Below are positions 16,737 to 24,927 of a DNA stretch of 64,000 nucleotides, in pieces. Position 1 is the first letter of the stretch. Every line of letters begins with the position of its first letter. Origin of the DNA: an uncultured Lentisphaeria bacterium. GTDB lineage: Bacteria; Verrucomicrobiota; Lentisphaeria; Oligosphaerales; Oligosphaeraceae. Position numbers and translations under genes: made by a program. Under the pieces are notes generated by a model. It searched no databases. It was not told where the DNA came from and saw only the letters and a program-made list of their open reading frames with translations. The DNA lies in assembly GCA_934661755.1 (NCBI GenBank), contig CAKUJM010000008.1, forward strand, positions 12,224-76,223. Direction: 5' to 3'.

Positions 16737-16963
16737 ATATGGAGATCTCACCAATGGTCAACCGGGTCGAGACCCACGTGTTCAACCAACAGGCGGCATC
16801 ACGCAAATACATGGACGAATTCGACTGCCGCATCATGTCGTGGGGACCGCTGACCGAGGGACGCAACGGGCTCTTCACCAATCCCGTCCTGGCGGAGATC
16901 GGCCGGAAGCATGGCAAGCCCGCCGCCCAGATCGCACTGCGCTTCCTGCTGCAGGACGGCGTC
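16737..16963 (+). pseudogene. Aldo/keto reductase fragment
   Basis: Encodes the equivalent of residues ~148-222 of the intact reductase (MEISPMVNRVETHVFNQQAA onward to FLLQDGV). It lacks the N-terminal two thirds and the cofactor-binding C-terminus. About 96-97% identical to the intact gene in DNA, with roughly seven substitutions, so it is either an older duplicate or came from another strain. Broken at both ends; not expected to make a working enzyme. Confidence 0.9.
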
Positions 16964-16964
16964 A

Positions 16965-17020
16965 CGGAGGAAAACGGCGGAAAACGGCGGAAAACGGCGG
17001 AAAACGGCGGAAAACGGAGG
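16965..17020. repeat. Expanded 10-bp tandem repeat, 6 units
   Basis: CGGAGG or CGGCGG at 16965, 16975, 16985, 16995, 17005 and 17015, each followed by AAAA. Four inner units are CGGCGG. It is the counterpart of the 3-unit array at 13818-13843. Confidence 0.9.
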
Positions 17021-17041
17021 GGGCGTTTTTCTCCCCTCCCC

Positions 17042-19219
17042 TCATAATGCCTCCAGCGTCGTCCGGTTTATGATCATGTCCTGCCATTCCTCGTTGAGCG
17101 AGGCAAAGCGTGCCGACCATCCGGAGATGCGGACCACCAGATTCGGAAAGCGGTCGGGCGCTTTTTTCGCCTCACGCAGCATTTCCGGATCAACGGCGTC
17201 GATCTGGAGGTACATCCCGCCTTTTTCCAGAAAAACCCGCAGCAGCCCTGCCAGGCATTCCGCCGCGCCAGGCGTCTTGTGAATCCCTGCTGCAAGTCGA
17301 AGGTCCAGCGGGCAGCCGTTCGGGGTGTCGGAGAAGTCCATCCTGCAGTAGGAGTTTAGGACTGCGGTGATCGTGCTTTTATCCGTCCCCGGAGTCGGGG
17401 CCAGGTTTGGCGCGAGGTATTCATGGGCGTGCTTTCCGAAGGCCGTCGCCAGGCGGTTCGCGGCAAAGGCGATCTCCCTGCCGAACGTACTGACTCCAAT
17501 GGGGACCATGATGTATCCGACTCTGGATTTTCCGCCTGAAATCCTGGAGCAGTCATGAAGAACCTGCCGGAGGATCTCGTCAGCCTCGGGGTTGTCGTTG
17601 CCGTAGTACTTCAGGGAATTGGCGAAGCGCAGACGCAGCGCTTCGGCATCCTTCCAGTCGTTTTTCAGGATCTGGACCAGTTCTGGAAGCGTTGCAAGGT
17701 GTCCTTCAAAGATATTTTTCCGGATTGCGTACAGGCTGTTCGCCACGTCCGGAAGGCCAGCCATGTGGATTGCGTTGAAGACCAATCGGGTTCCATGCAG
17801 CGTATAGGAGCATCCCGATTCCCGGCACGATGGCATCAGAAGGGAAAGCACAACATCGGCATGGCCGATAGGCGATGTCGGATAGTCTCCGGGGTGGTTC
17901 TTGCCGGGAAGACAGAGCCTTCCGATCCCCTCCAGCACATCTTCCGCCATGATTCGGACACGGTCAAGGAAACGCTGGTATAGTTCCTCAAATGAGCCGG
18001 CAACCGGATCGGCAAACAGCGCCTCCTGAAATGGGATCAGGTAATCCCGGGGGACGTATCCGAAGTGGGTTTGACCCGGCAGGATGATTTCCCAGCATCC
18101 GTCATTGGTGAAGGTGCGTGCATCCTCGGGCGTCATGCCCATGTCTTCCAGATTGCGGAGAATCCTGGGCTCGTTGTAGACGGAAACAATCCCGCCGCCG
18201 AGCATCTGGACTTCGGCAATCCTCCTTAACAGCCTTTCGGAGGTGCCGGAATTGAGGCGAATAGTCACCGGATAATCGCTGATATGCAATTCCTCGATTA
18301 CATCCAGAACCAGGAAGGTCACCTCGTTCTCTATCTGTCTTCCGGCCTTGTCAATGCCGCCCAGAATGATGTTCTGGTAATTCTGGGCGTCTCCAGAACC
18401 AGGTTGGCGGTGGCTTTCACGGCGCAGGCCATAGCACCATTCGGTACCCTTGATCCAGAAATGGGCGATGAGCTCCCGGGCTTCGTCCATGGTTATGCAT
18501 CCTTCTTCCAGGTCGCGGGCAAGATAGGGGCCGAGAATTTCGTCGAAACGTCCCAGACCGCTCCAGTTGCCGCATAGTCTTTGGAACTCAAAAAAACTCC
18601 AGAAGGACTGTATCGCCTCCGCGAAGCTCTCCGGCGGATTCTCCGGGACCTGCTCCAGCCGGGACAGGACGGCGTGAAGATTCGCCGCGTGTTCCGGGTA
18701 TTTGGAGGACGCCAGCATCTCACGGTATGCATCCCGATGCCTTCCGGTCCAGATGCGCATCGCCTGGATTACATCCAGGAGGCCATTGAAGAAGTCCTGA
18801 TGATGGGAATCGGCGTCATCCTGCATCCGGAGCCGAATTTCCGCCTCCAGTCCCCTGAGGCCTTTGCGCACTGCGTCGCCGAAGTCCGCCGTCGTATGGC
18901 TGATGCTTGATGTCTTCGGGAGAAATCCCGGGATTTCATGACAGACGGCCTGGATATTCGAGGCGCTGCCCGCAAGCCTTTCCTCCGGCAGGATGTCAAT
19001 GCGGGATTTCTCCGCGGTCAGAATGGCGTTCCTGCCATGCCTGATCTCGGGTGGGCAGTTTTCATCAAGCCCAAGCTCCGCAATGCAGAATCCCTGGTCG
19101 GTGATTCTGCATTGGAACTTGCCGGACAGATACTCGCCGGCAAGGGAGCGGGTCGCTGCACTGAGCCGCGTTGCACCTGTCGCGTCTCCGGTCATCGGAT
19201 TCAGAATGGTATTTGCCAT
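17042..19219 (-). CDS. Glycyl radical enzyme (pyruvate formate-lyase family)
   Basis: 725 residues. The active-site cysteine is Cys375 in TNDGCWEIILPG; the Gly-Cys-x-Glu pattern is like that of glycyl radical dehydratases and lyases rather than true pyruvate formate-lyase, which has two adjacent cysteines. The glycyl radical loop is at the C-terminus: RISGWSARF, with Gly700 the predicted radical site. It is an oxygen-sensitive, anaerobic enzyme that needs a radical-SAM activase; none is encoded in this window. The reaction is unknown. A plausible GGAG lies nine bases before the ATG. The gene lies 35 bp downstream of a TIM-barrel sugar isomerase gene on the same strand, which hints at a sugar-derived substrate. 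Its 3' end was duplicated when the neighbouring island inserted. Confidence 0.9.
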   Translation of the reverse strand: MANTILNPMTGDATGATRLSAATRSLAGEYLSGKFQCRITDQGFCIAELGLDENCPPEIRHGRNAILTAEKSRIDILPEERLAGSASNIQAVCHEIPGFLPKTSSISHTTADFGDAVRKGLRGLEAEIRLRMQDDADSHHQDFFNGLLDVIQAMRIWTGRHRDAYREMLASSKYPEHAANLHAVLSRLEQVPENPPESFAEAIQSFWSFFEFQRLCGNWSGLGRFDEILGPYLARDLEEGCITMDEARELIAHFWIKGTEWCYGLRRESHRQPGSGDAQNYQNIILGGIDKAGRQIENEVTFLVLDVIEELHISDYPVTIRLNSGTSERLLRRIAEVQMLGGGIVSVYNEPRILRNLEDMGMTPEDARTFTNDGCWEIILPGQTHFGYVPRDYLIPFQEALFADPVAGSFEELYQRFLDRVRIMAEDVLEGIGRLCLPGKNHPGDYPTSPIGHADVVLSLLMPSCRESGCSYTLHGTRLVFNAIHMAGLPDVANSLYAIRKNIFEGHLATLPELVQILKNDWKDAEALRLRFANSLKYYGNDNPEADEILRQVLHDCSRISGGKSRVGYIMVPIGVSTFGREIAFAANRLATAFGKHAHEYLAPNLAPTPGTDKSTITAVLNSYCRMDFSDTPNGCPLDLRLAAGIHKTPGAAECLAGLLRVFLEKGGMYLQIDAVDPEMLREAKKAPDRFPNLVVRISGWSARFASLNEEWQDMIINRTTLEAL

Positions 19220-19254
19220 GGCGCAGGTCTCCTTGTTTCCCGGGGGACTGTGGG

Positions 19255-20070
19255 CTATGACAGCGCCTTCAGGCTGCGCCGGAAGCCGTCCTCCACATCT
19301 TCGGGCAGCTCGTATTCAAGCAGCACCGGTCCGGTGAAGCCGCGGATCGCATCAAGCAGCGCCGGGTAGTCGAGACCGCCTTCTCCGCATGCCGCCGGCT
19401 TCCAGCCGCCGGGGACCTTGCGGAAATCCTTGAGGTGGATCACCGCCACATCCGCGGCGAAAATGCGGTAGAACGCAATCGGGTCGGCCTGTCCCGCGGC
19501 GTCCAGGTTGGCGGGATCATAGAGCATCTTGCATCCCGTGTCCAGGATTGGCTGCCAGGTATTGGCACGGGTGGTGATGCTGGCGACATGCATGATGGCG
19601 CCGCCCAGGTCATTGACTCCGCCGTGGGTCTCCACCGCCAGGGTGACATGGCGGCTGGCGGCGAAGGCCGCGCATTCCCGCAGCGAGTCGATCATGTGGG
19701 CGTGGACTGCGCCGTGCACCACGCTGTCGGAGCTGAAGCCGGCGAAGATGCGCAGAAATTGGCAGCCGCACTCCGCGGCGATGGCGATGGCGGCTTTGAC
19801 CTTCTCCACCTGCGCGGGGTAGTCCGCTCCGGTGAAGTCGTTGCCGGTGCAGGCGCAGCAGATGCCGACGCCGGAGTCATCGGAGAGCCGCCGGACATGA
19901 TCCGCTTCCCGCCGTCCCGCGCCGAGCTGCAGGAAGTCGCCATCGCCATTGGCAATCGAGATCTCCAGCTGCCGCAGGCCAAGGCGGCGGCACATTGCGA
20001 ATTGCTCTTCGAGCGGCGTCTGCCGCAGTCCCCAGGCCGCGGCGCCGATTTGAAATCCGTATTTTGACAT
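19255..20070 (-). CDS. Sugar phosphate isomerase/epimerase-like TIM barrel
   Basis: 271 residues, xylose-isomerase-like (AP-endonuclease 2) fold. Seen features: GAAAWGLRQTPLEEQFAMCRRLGLRQLEI, CGCQFLRIFAG, the metal-ligand segment LAVETHGG, MLYDPANL, and VAVIHLKDF near the C-terminal strands. Members isomerise or epimerise keto-sugars or act on inositol intermediates; the substrate is not predictable here. It is first in a two-gene minus-strand unit with the glycyl radical enzyme, so they probably act in one anaerobic carbohydrate pathway. Confidence 0.85.
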   Translation of the reverse strand: MSKYGFQIGAAAWGLRQTPLEEQFAMCRRLGLRQLEISIANGDGDFLQLGAGRREADHVRRLSDDSGVGICCACTGNDFTGADYPAQVEKVKAAIAIAAECGCQFLRIFAGFSSDSVVHGAVHAHMIDSLRECAAFAASRHVTLAVETHGGVNDLGGAIMHVASITTRANTWQPILDTGCKMLYDPANLDAAGQADPIAFYRIFAADVAVIHLKDFRKVPGGWKPAACGEGGLDYPALLDAIRGFTGPVLLEYELPEDVEDGFRRSLKALS

Positions 20071-20566
20071 TGCGGTAGATGATCCTTTTTTTGTGTGAAG
20101 TGTCGTGAAGAACCGTCTCCGGCAAATGTAATTGCCGCAGGCGTTTTTTCAAGCCGGCGCCGACAGTCGTGGCTGCCATTCCGGCATCTGCCGACGCCCG
20201 CCTCCGTGGCCGGCGGCGGTTCAAAACTTCGTCTACGGGGTTTGCAGAATGGATATCATGCATTAGATTATACCCGGCGTCACGCCTTCGGCGGTGCCGC
20301 CTGGGCAGAAAGGCCTCCGGCATCCCACGCGGTCCGCAAAGCCGGTCATTTTGCGCCATGATATCGTCGATTTTCCGGTCACGCGCTTCCGATGCGTCCC
20401 CGGAAAAAAACTTGTCGCTGACGCAGATTTCACCGGCATGGCGCCGGGGAGCTTTCCTGTCTGCCGCTTGCCTGTCCCCCTTGTTTTTTCGCCGTTCCCC
20501 ATGCATGAGAGGCGGGCGGACGGCACGATTGAGATCGAAAAAGAGAGCTTAGGAGGACTTCATCTG
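20071..20566. other. Intergenic region between divergent isomerase and esterase genes
   Basis: About 500 bp with no supported gene; open frames here lack family-like residues. It must contain the promoters of both divergent units. Inverted-repeat element copy D is at ~20331-20440. The AGGAGG of the downstream esterase is at 20551-20556. Confidence 0.6.
20331..20440 (-). repeat. Dispersed inverted-repeat element, copy D (reverse orientation)
   Basis: On the plus strand it reads TTTTGCGCCATGATATCGTC (20349-20368) then GATTTTCCGG, the reverse complement of the core of copies A-C with a few changes. Perfect 6-bp arms GCCGGT (20341-20346) and ACCGGC (20432-20437) close the element. More diverged than the others. 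Confidence 0.65.
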
Positions 20567-22612
20567 ATGAGAAAAACTCTGGTTTTCGTTGGCGCGTTGA
20601 TTCTGGCGCTGGGCACCGCCGCCTGCTGCCGCGTGGCGTGCCGTCCAAGCGCACCGCCAGCCGCTGAATTTGCCCTGCACAAGAATTATGGCGACCATAT
20701 GGTGCTGCAGCGCGGCGTGCCGATCCGCATCTCCGGCACGGCGACTGCCGGGCATTGCGTTATCGTCACCCTCGGCGACGACCACGTCCACGCGGTTGCC
20801 AATGCCGATGGCGAATGGGAGGCGGTCATGCCGAAGCGCGCGGCCACCAGGGATGGCCAGAGCCTGACCCTCACCGTGGCTGGCGCCGATGACAAACGCA
20901 TCGTGTGCACCGACGTGCTGGTCGGCGAGGTCTGGATGTGCTGCGGCCAGTCCAATATGGAAATGCCGATGTGGACCAGCAGCCCCGCTTGGCGAGACAA
21001 TGGCGGCGAGGAGGTGGCCAAGTCCGCCGCCAAATACGCCGGGAAGATTCGGCTCTTTGACGCCTCGGCGACCAAGTATGTCTCTCCGAAGGAGATCCAG
21101 TCGGAGCCGAGGGGCAACTGGGTGGTCCCGGAGGGAGCCGACATCGCGCGCTTCTCCGCAGTGGGATACTACTTTGGCATGGAGCTCAACCGCCAGCTGG
21201 ATGTGCCGGTCGGGCTGGTGTCCACCAGCTGGAGCGGCACCCGAATCGAGCCATGGATCAGCGCCGAGGGCTACCGCGAGGGTGGCCGCGTCAATGACGT
21301 GGTGCTGATTGACGGAATCCTCAATGGTGATTTTGACAAGCCCCTCGAGGAGAAGGATCCGCTGCTGGAACGCCAGATCGCCTGGCATGACGCCTTCATG
21401 GCGTATGACAAGGCTGCGGCGCAGGCCGCCAAGGCCTATCCGGAACCGGATTTCGACGACAGCTCCTGGCGGCTCTTCCCCGCCGGCGATGTCGCCATCC
21501 CGGATGGTGCGATCTGCCGCGCGTGGATCCGCACCACGGTGGATATCCCCGAGGCATGGGCGGGAAAGCCGCTCGTCCTGTCGCTGGGCGCGATTGACGA
21601 TGCCGACGTGACCTACTTCAACGGCGTCAAGATCGGCACCACCGACATCCGCACCCCGAACTACTGGACCCATCTGCGCCGGTATGATGTCCCGGCGGAG
21701 CTGGTCAAGGCCGGAAAGGCGGTGATCGCGGTGCAGGTGATGAACTACTATGGCGGCGGATGCGCCTACACCAACCGCGCGTGCGTGAAGAACGGCGAAG
21801 AGGAGATCCTGCTGGCGAACGGATGGCGCTTAAAGGTCGAGACCGTGGTGGATCAGCGGAAGATCGGCATGCGCCCGGGCGACCATGACAGCCAGACTGT
21901 CCTGACCTCCCCCCAGACCCAGACCACGCTTTTCAACTCGATGATCGCGCCGTGGACCCGGTACAACACCCGCGGAATGATCTGGTACCAGGGCTGCTCC
22001 AACGCCGGCGCCCCCGAGGACTATGCCAAGCTGTTCGGCATCATGCGCAAGGACTGGATGAAGCACTGGAACAACCCGGACATGGCCTTCATCACCACCC
22101 AGCTTTCCGGCTTCAATCCCGGGACCTTCTGGCCGGCATTCCGCGAAATGCAGTTCGAGGTGGCGCAGAAATACGACAACGTCGGAATTGCGGTCAGCAT
22201 CGACAAGGGCAACCCGACGGACATCCATCCGCATGAGAAGCTCCCGGTGTCGAAGCGCCTTTGCGCGGAGGCGATGCGCATCTGCTACGGATACAAGGGC
22301 ATCACCAGCGGGCCGGTATACAAGAGCTGCAAGGTGGATGGCGACAAGCTGGTATTGCGCTTCGACTTCGCCGGCAAGGGAATCGTCACGGTCAATGGCA
22401 AGCAGCCAGCCGGCTTTGAAATCGCCGGCGCCGACGGCGAATACCACCCCGCGCTGGCGGTCATCACCGGCGATGACGAGATCACCCTCAGCGCCCAGCA
22501 GGTCGCCGCGCCGGTCAGCGCGCGCTATGCGTGGTGCGCCTACAATGGCGATCTGAATGTCGAGAACCGGGACGGCTTCCCGATGGTGCCGTTCCGTACC
22601 GTGAAGAAGTAA
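20567..22612 (+). CDS. Sialate O-acetylesterase, secreted
   Basis: 681 residues. An N-terminal signal peptide (MRKTLVFVGALILALGTAACC) possibly doubles as a lipoprotein signal. The SGNH/GDSL catalytic serine block is GEVWMCCGQSNMEMPM (Ser in GQSNM). The partner block with the catalytic Asp-x-His type residues is NPTDIHPHEKLPVSKRL. Between them is an inserted jelly-roll-like region (~residues 285-430, DDSSWRLFPAG and WAGKPLVLSLGAIDD), as usual for this family. It removes O-acetyl groups from sialic acid or other glycans so that glycosidases can act. AGGAGG sits ten bases before the ATG. Monocistronic or followed by mnmA after a hairpin. Confidence 0.92.
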   Translation: MRKTLVFVGALILALGTAACCRVACRPSAPPAAEFALHKNYGDHMVLQRGVPIRISGTATAGHCVIVTLGDDHVHAVANADGEWEAVMPKRAATRDGQSLTLTVAGADDKRIVCTDVLVGEVWMCCGQSNMEMPMWTSSPAWRDNGGEEVAKSAAKYAGKIRLFDASATKYVSPKEIQSEPRGNWVVPEGADIARFSAVGYYFGMELNRQLDVPVGLVSTSWSGTRIEPWISAEGYREGGRVNDVVLIDGILNGDFDKPLEEKDPLLERQIAWHDAFMAYDKAAAQAAKAYPEPDFDDSSWRLFPAGDVAIPDGAICRAWIRTTVDIPEAWAGKPLVLSLGAIDDADVTYFNGVKIGTTDIRTPNYWTHLRRYDVPAELVKAGKAVIAVQVMNYYGGGCAYTNRACVKNGEEEILLANGWRLKVETVVDQRKIGMRPGDHDSQTVLTSPQTQTTLFNSMIAPWTRYNTRGMIWYQGCSNAGAPEDYAKLFGIMRKDWMKHWNNPDMAFITTQLSGFNPGTFWPAFREMQFEVAQKYDNVGIAVSIDKGNPTDIHPHEKLPVSKRLCAEAMRICYGYKGITSGPVYKSCKVDGDKLVLRFDFAGKGIVTVNGKQPAGFEIAGADGEYHPALAVITGDDEITLSAQQVAAPVSARYAWCAYNGDLNVENRDGFPMVPFRTVKK

Positions 22613-22645
22613 CGGGCATTACCCGTCAAAAGAAAACGTAAAACC

Positions 22646-22680
22646 GCCCGGCAGCGCCTCCAGGTGGGGTACTGCCGGGC
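22646..22680 (+). terminator. Strong hairpin after the esterase gene
   Basis: GCCCGGCAG (22646-22654) pairs perfectly with CTGCCGGGC (22672-22680) around a 17-nt loop. There is no T run after it on the plus strand, so if it terminates transcription it does so inefficiently or with Rho; it may instead protect the mRNA end. Confidence 0.5.
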
Positions 22681-22703
22681 ATCATGCACCGCGCGTTTGC
22701 GAT

Positions 22704-23780
22704 ATGAAGATCATTGTGGGAATGAGCGGTGGGGTGGACTCTGCGGTGACGGCGGCGCTGCTCAAGCGGCAGGGCCACGAGGTCATCGGCGTCACCATGG
22801 GCATTTGGGATGACGCCGGGCGCTACAAGGGCGGCGGGGGCAGCGGCTGTTTCGGCCCCGCCCAGAAGCAATGCATCGCCCAGGCACGGGCGATTGCCGA
22901 CATCATCGGGATTGCGTATTGCGATTTTGATTGCTCGAAACTCTATGCGTCGCGGGTGGTGGAGTACTTCCGCGGCGAGTATCTGGCGGGGCGCACGCCG
23001 AATCCGTGCATCGTCTGCAACAGCGTGGTGAAATTTGGGCTGCTGCCGCAGCTGGCACGGGAAAACGGCATCGATTTTGACAAATTTGCCACCGGCCATT
23101 ATGCGCGTCTCAAGGTTGGCGGGGATGGCCGGATGCAACTGTGGCGTGCGAAGGAGCTGCCGCGCGACCAGAGCTATTTTCTGTGCCGGCTCAGCCAGGA
23201 GCAGCTGTCGCGGCATCTGTTTCCGCTGGGCGGCTATTGCAAGTCCGAAGTCCGGCAATTGGCGCGCGAATTCCTGCTGCCGGTCAGCGAGAAGCATGAC
23301 AGCCAGGACTTCTATACCGGCGAACTGGAGGAGCTGCTGGCGCAGCCGGAGAGCGTCGGCGACATTGTCGATGACGAGACGGGCCAGGTGCTGGGGCATC
23401 ACACCGGATGCTGGAAATACACCATCGGACAGCGCCGGGGGCTGGGCGTGGCGGCGAAGCAGCCGCTCTATGTGGTGGCCATCGACGCCTGCCGCAATCA
23501 AATCCGCCTTGGAAAGGCGGCGGCGGTCCGCCATCATCGGCTGTTGGCGGACAATTTCAACTGGGTGTCGATTGCGGCGCCGCAGTCGTCCTTTGACGCC
23601 CAGGTGAAGGCGCGTTCGGTGCAGCAGCCGGTGCCATGCCGGTGCATTCCCGCAGCAGACGGCGCCTGGCGGATCGAATTTCCCGATGGCATCTCCGGAA
23701 TTGCCCCGGGGCAGGCGGCGGTGCTCTACGATGGCGACATGCTGCTGGGCGGCGGGACAATCCAGAGTGCCGCGCCATAG
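22704..23780 (+). CDS. mnmA: tRNA-specific 2-thiouridylase MnmA
   Basis: 358 residues, standard length. It adds sulfur to wobble uridine-34 of tRNA-Lys, -Glu and -Gln. The PP-loop is VGMSGGVDSAV; ATGHYARL, RDQSYFL and YTIGQRRGLGV are all present. Cys102 and Cys105 are in TPNPCIVCN. The second catalytic cysteine of the classical enzyme (E. coli Cys199, within a DS..xCF block) is replaced: the sequence is EKHDSQDFYTGE with Tyr204. The insertion GGGGSGCFGPAQKQC (~43-57) is also unlike E. coli MnmA. This is probably a divergent subfamily with a different sulfur-transfer route. No neighbouring cysteine desulfurase is visible. Confidence 0.9.
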   Translation: MKIIVGMSGGVDSAVTAALLKRQGHEVIGVTMGIWDDAGRYKGGGGSGCFGPAQKQCIAQARAIADIIGIAYCDFDCSKLYASRVVEYFRGEYLAGRTPNPCIVCNSVVKFGLLPQLARENGIDFDKFATGHYARLKVGGDGRMQLWRAKELPRDQSYFLCRLSQEQLSRHLFPLGGYCKSEVRQLAREFLLPVSEKHDSQDFYTGELEELLAQPESVGDIVDDETGQVLGHHTGCWKYTIGQRRGLGVAAKQPLYVVAIDACRNQIRLGKAAAVRHHRLLADNFNWVSIAAPQSSFDAQVKARSVQQPVPCRCIPAADGAWRIEFPDGISGIAPGQAAVLYDGDMLLGGGTIQSAAP

Positions 23781-23822
23781 CGGCGGCGCCTTTTGAGAAC
23801 GCACGGAAAAGGAGGATGCAGG

Positions 23823-24851
23823 ATGAAAATGAGGGCTTTGGATTTTGCCTCGCGCTTGCGTTTCGCGATGGCGATGGCGATGGCGATGGCGATGGCGGCG
23901 CTTGCCGACGGCACGGCGAAGCCGGCCCTGAAGCCGGAGCCGGTGCGCGAGGCGGCGCCGCAATACCGCCAGGTCGACATGGCGGCGCTGCAGCTGGATT
24001 GGGGCGACGCCGAGGAGGTCCGTCCCGGAGTGCGGGTGTTCCGGCTGGCCGGCCAGGGACAGTGGCAGACTCGCCAGACGCATGAGGGTCCGCGGCTGAT
24101 GAAGATCGTCCTGATGCGGGTGGATATGGATGGCCTGGCGTTCACCGGCACCGGCCGCGACAAGGATTGGGGGAAGCCGATGCCTGATCATCCCCAGGGG
24201 GTCATCCGCACTCTTCGCGAGCGCACTGCCGATTTCATGAGGCGCTGCCGCCGCCCGGCGGACCAGGGCGGACGCGGACTGGAGATGGTGGTGGCGTCAA
24301 ATACCGCTCCGTGGTCGCCATGGCAGCCGCCATACACCCACAAATACGGCGATCCGGCCGGCATTGAGATCTCCGATGGCGTCGTGGTGTGCGACAACCC
24401 GAATTACTACCAGGCGCTGTTTGTGGTCTGGAGGGACGGCCGCATGGAGATCACCGACGGCATCCCCCGCGACCGCTACCCGGAGGTCTGGCTGGCCCAT
24501 GCCGGCTTCGGGCTGCTCATCCGCGATGGGCGGAACACGCCGTGCGGCGGCTATGAGCGCGGCCTGTATCCGCGCATGGCCGCCGGATACTCCAGGGACC
24601 AGAGGCATCTGTTCCTGCTGGCCATCGACGGCCGGCAGCCCGGATGGAGCGATGGCGCCTACGGGTCGGACATGCAGCTGCTGTTCCATGCCGCCGGCGC
24701 CGATGACGCCATCAGCTTCGATGGCGGCGGCTCCACCACGCTTTGCTACTGGGATGATGCGCTTCAGAAGCCGGTCATGCTCAACCGGCACTCCAAAGGC
24801 GGCTATGCGCGCCCCTGCGGCATGAATTGGGGATTGTACAGGAAGCCATGA
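23823..24851 (+). CDS. Secreted phosphodiester glycosidase (NAGPA family)
   Basis: 342 residues. The signal peptide is unusual: a hydrophobic core made of five Ala-Met dipeptides (residues ~16-25), encoded by a GCGATG hexanucleotide repeat. The mature protein has the NAGPA-domain blocks VVASNTAPWSPW, GYSRDQRHLFLLAIDGRQPGWSDGAY, and the hallmark AISFDGGGSTTLCY. The human founding member uncovers mannose-6-phosphate by removing N-acetylglucosamine; bacterial ones act on polysaccharide phosphodiester-linked sugars. Start selected at 23823 because AAGGAGG is seven bases upstream; a longer frame to 23793 has no such site. Confidence 0.88.
   Translation: MKMRALDFASRLRFAMAMAMAMAMAALADGTAKPALKPEPVREAAPQYRQVDMAALQLDWGDAEEVRPGVRVFRLAGQGQWQTRQTHEGPRLMKIVLMRVDMDGLAFTGTGRDKDWGKPMPDHPQGVIRTLRERTADFMRRCRRPADQGGRGLEMVVASNTAPWSPWQPPYTHKYGDPAGIEISDGVVVCDNPNYYQALFVVWRDGRMEITDGIPRDRYPEVWLAHAGFGLLIRDGRNTPCGGYERGLYPRMAAGYSRDQRHLFLLAIDGRQPGWSDGAYGSDMQLLFHAAGADDAISFDGGGSTTLCYWDDALQKPVMLNRHSKGGYARPCGMNWGLYRKP
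23865..23897 (+). repeat. Hexanucleotide repeat (GCGATG)5 plus GCG in a signal peptide
   Basis: Perfect copies from 23865 to 23894, then GCG. Six bases per unit, so changes in number keep the frame and add or remove one Ala-Met pair from the hydrophobic core of the signal peptide. Confidence 0.95.
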
Positions 24852-24927
24852 ACCCCATGAAGCACTGAAGCCGGCGGGCGTTATGGATCCGCCACCGTTC
24901 TCCCTTTGTCGCGCAAAGAAAAAAAAC

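Larger units (their letters stand above)
16737..17205. repeat. Right copy of long direct repeat flanking the restriction-modification island
   Basis: 469 bp matching 13407-14028. It holds a 227-bp piece of the aldo/keto reductase, an expanded 10-bp repeat, and the 3' end of the intact glycyl radical enzyme gene. Relative to the left copy, the reductase sequence from 13634 to about 13816 is deleted. Confidence 0.93.
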
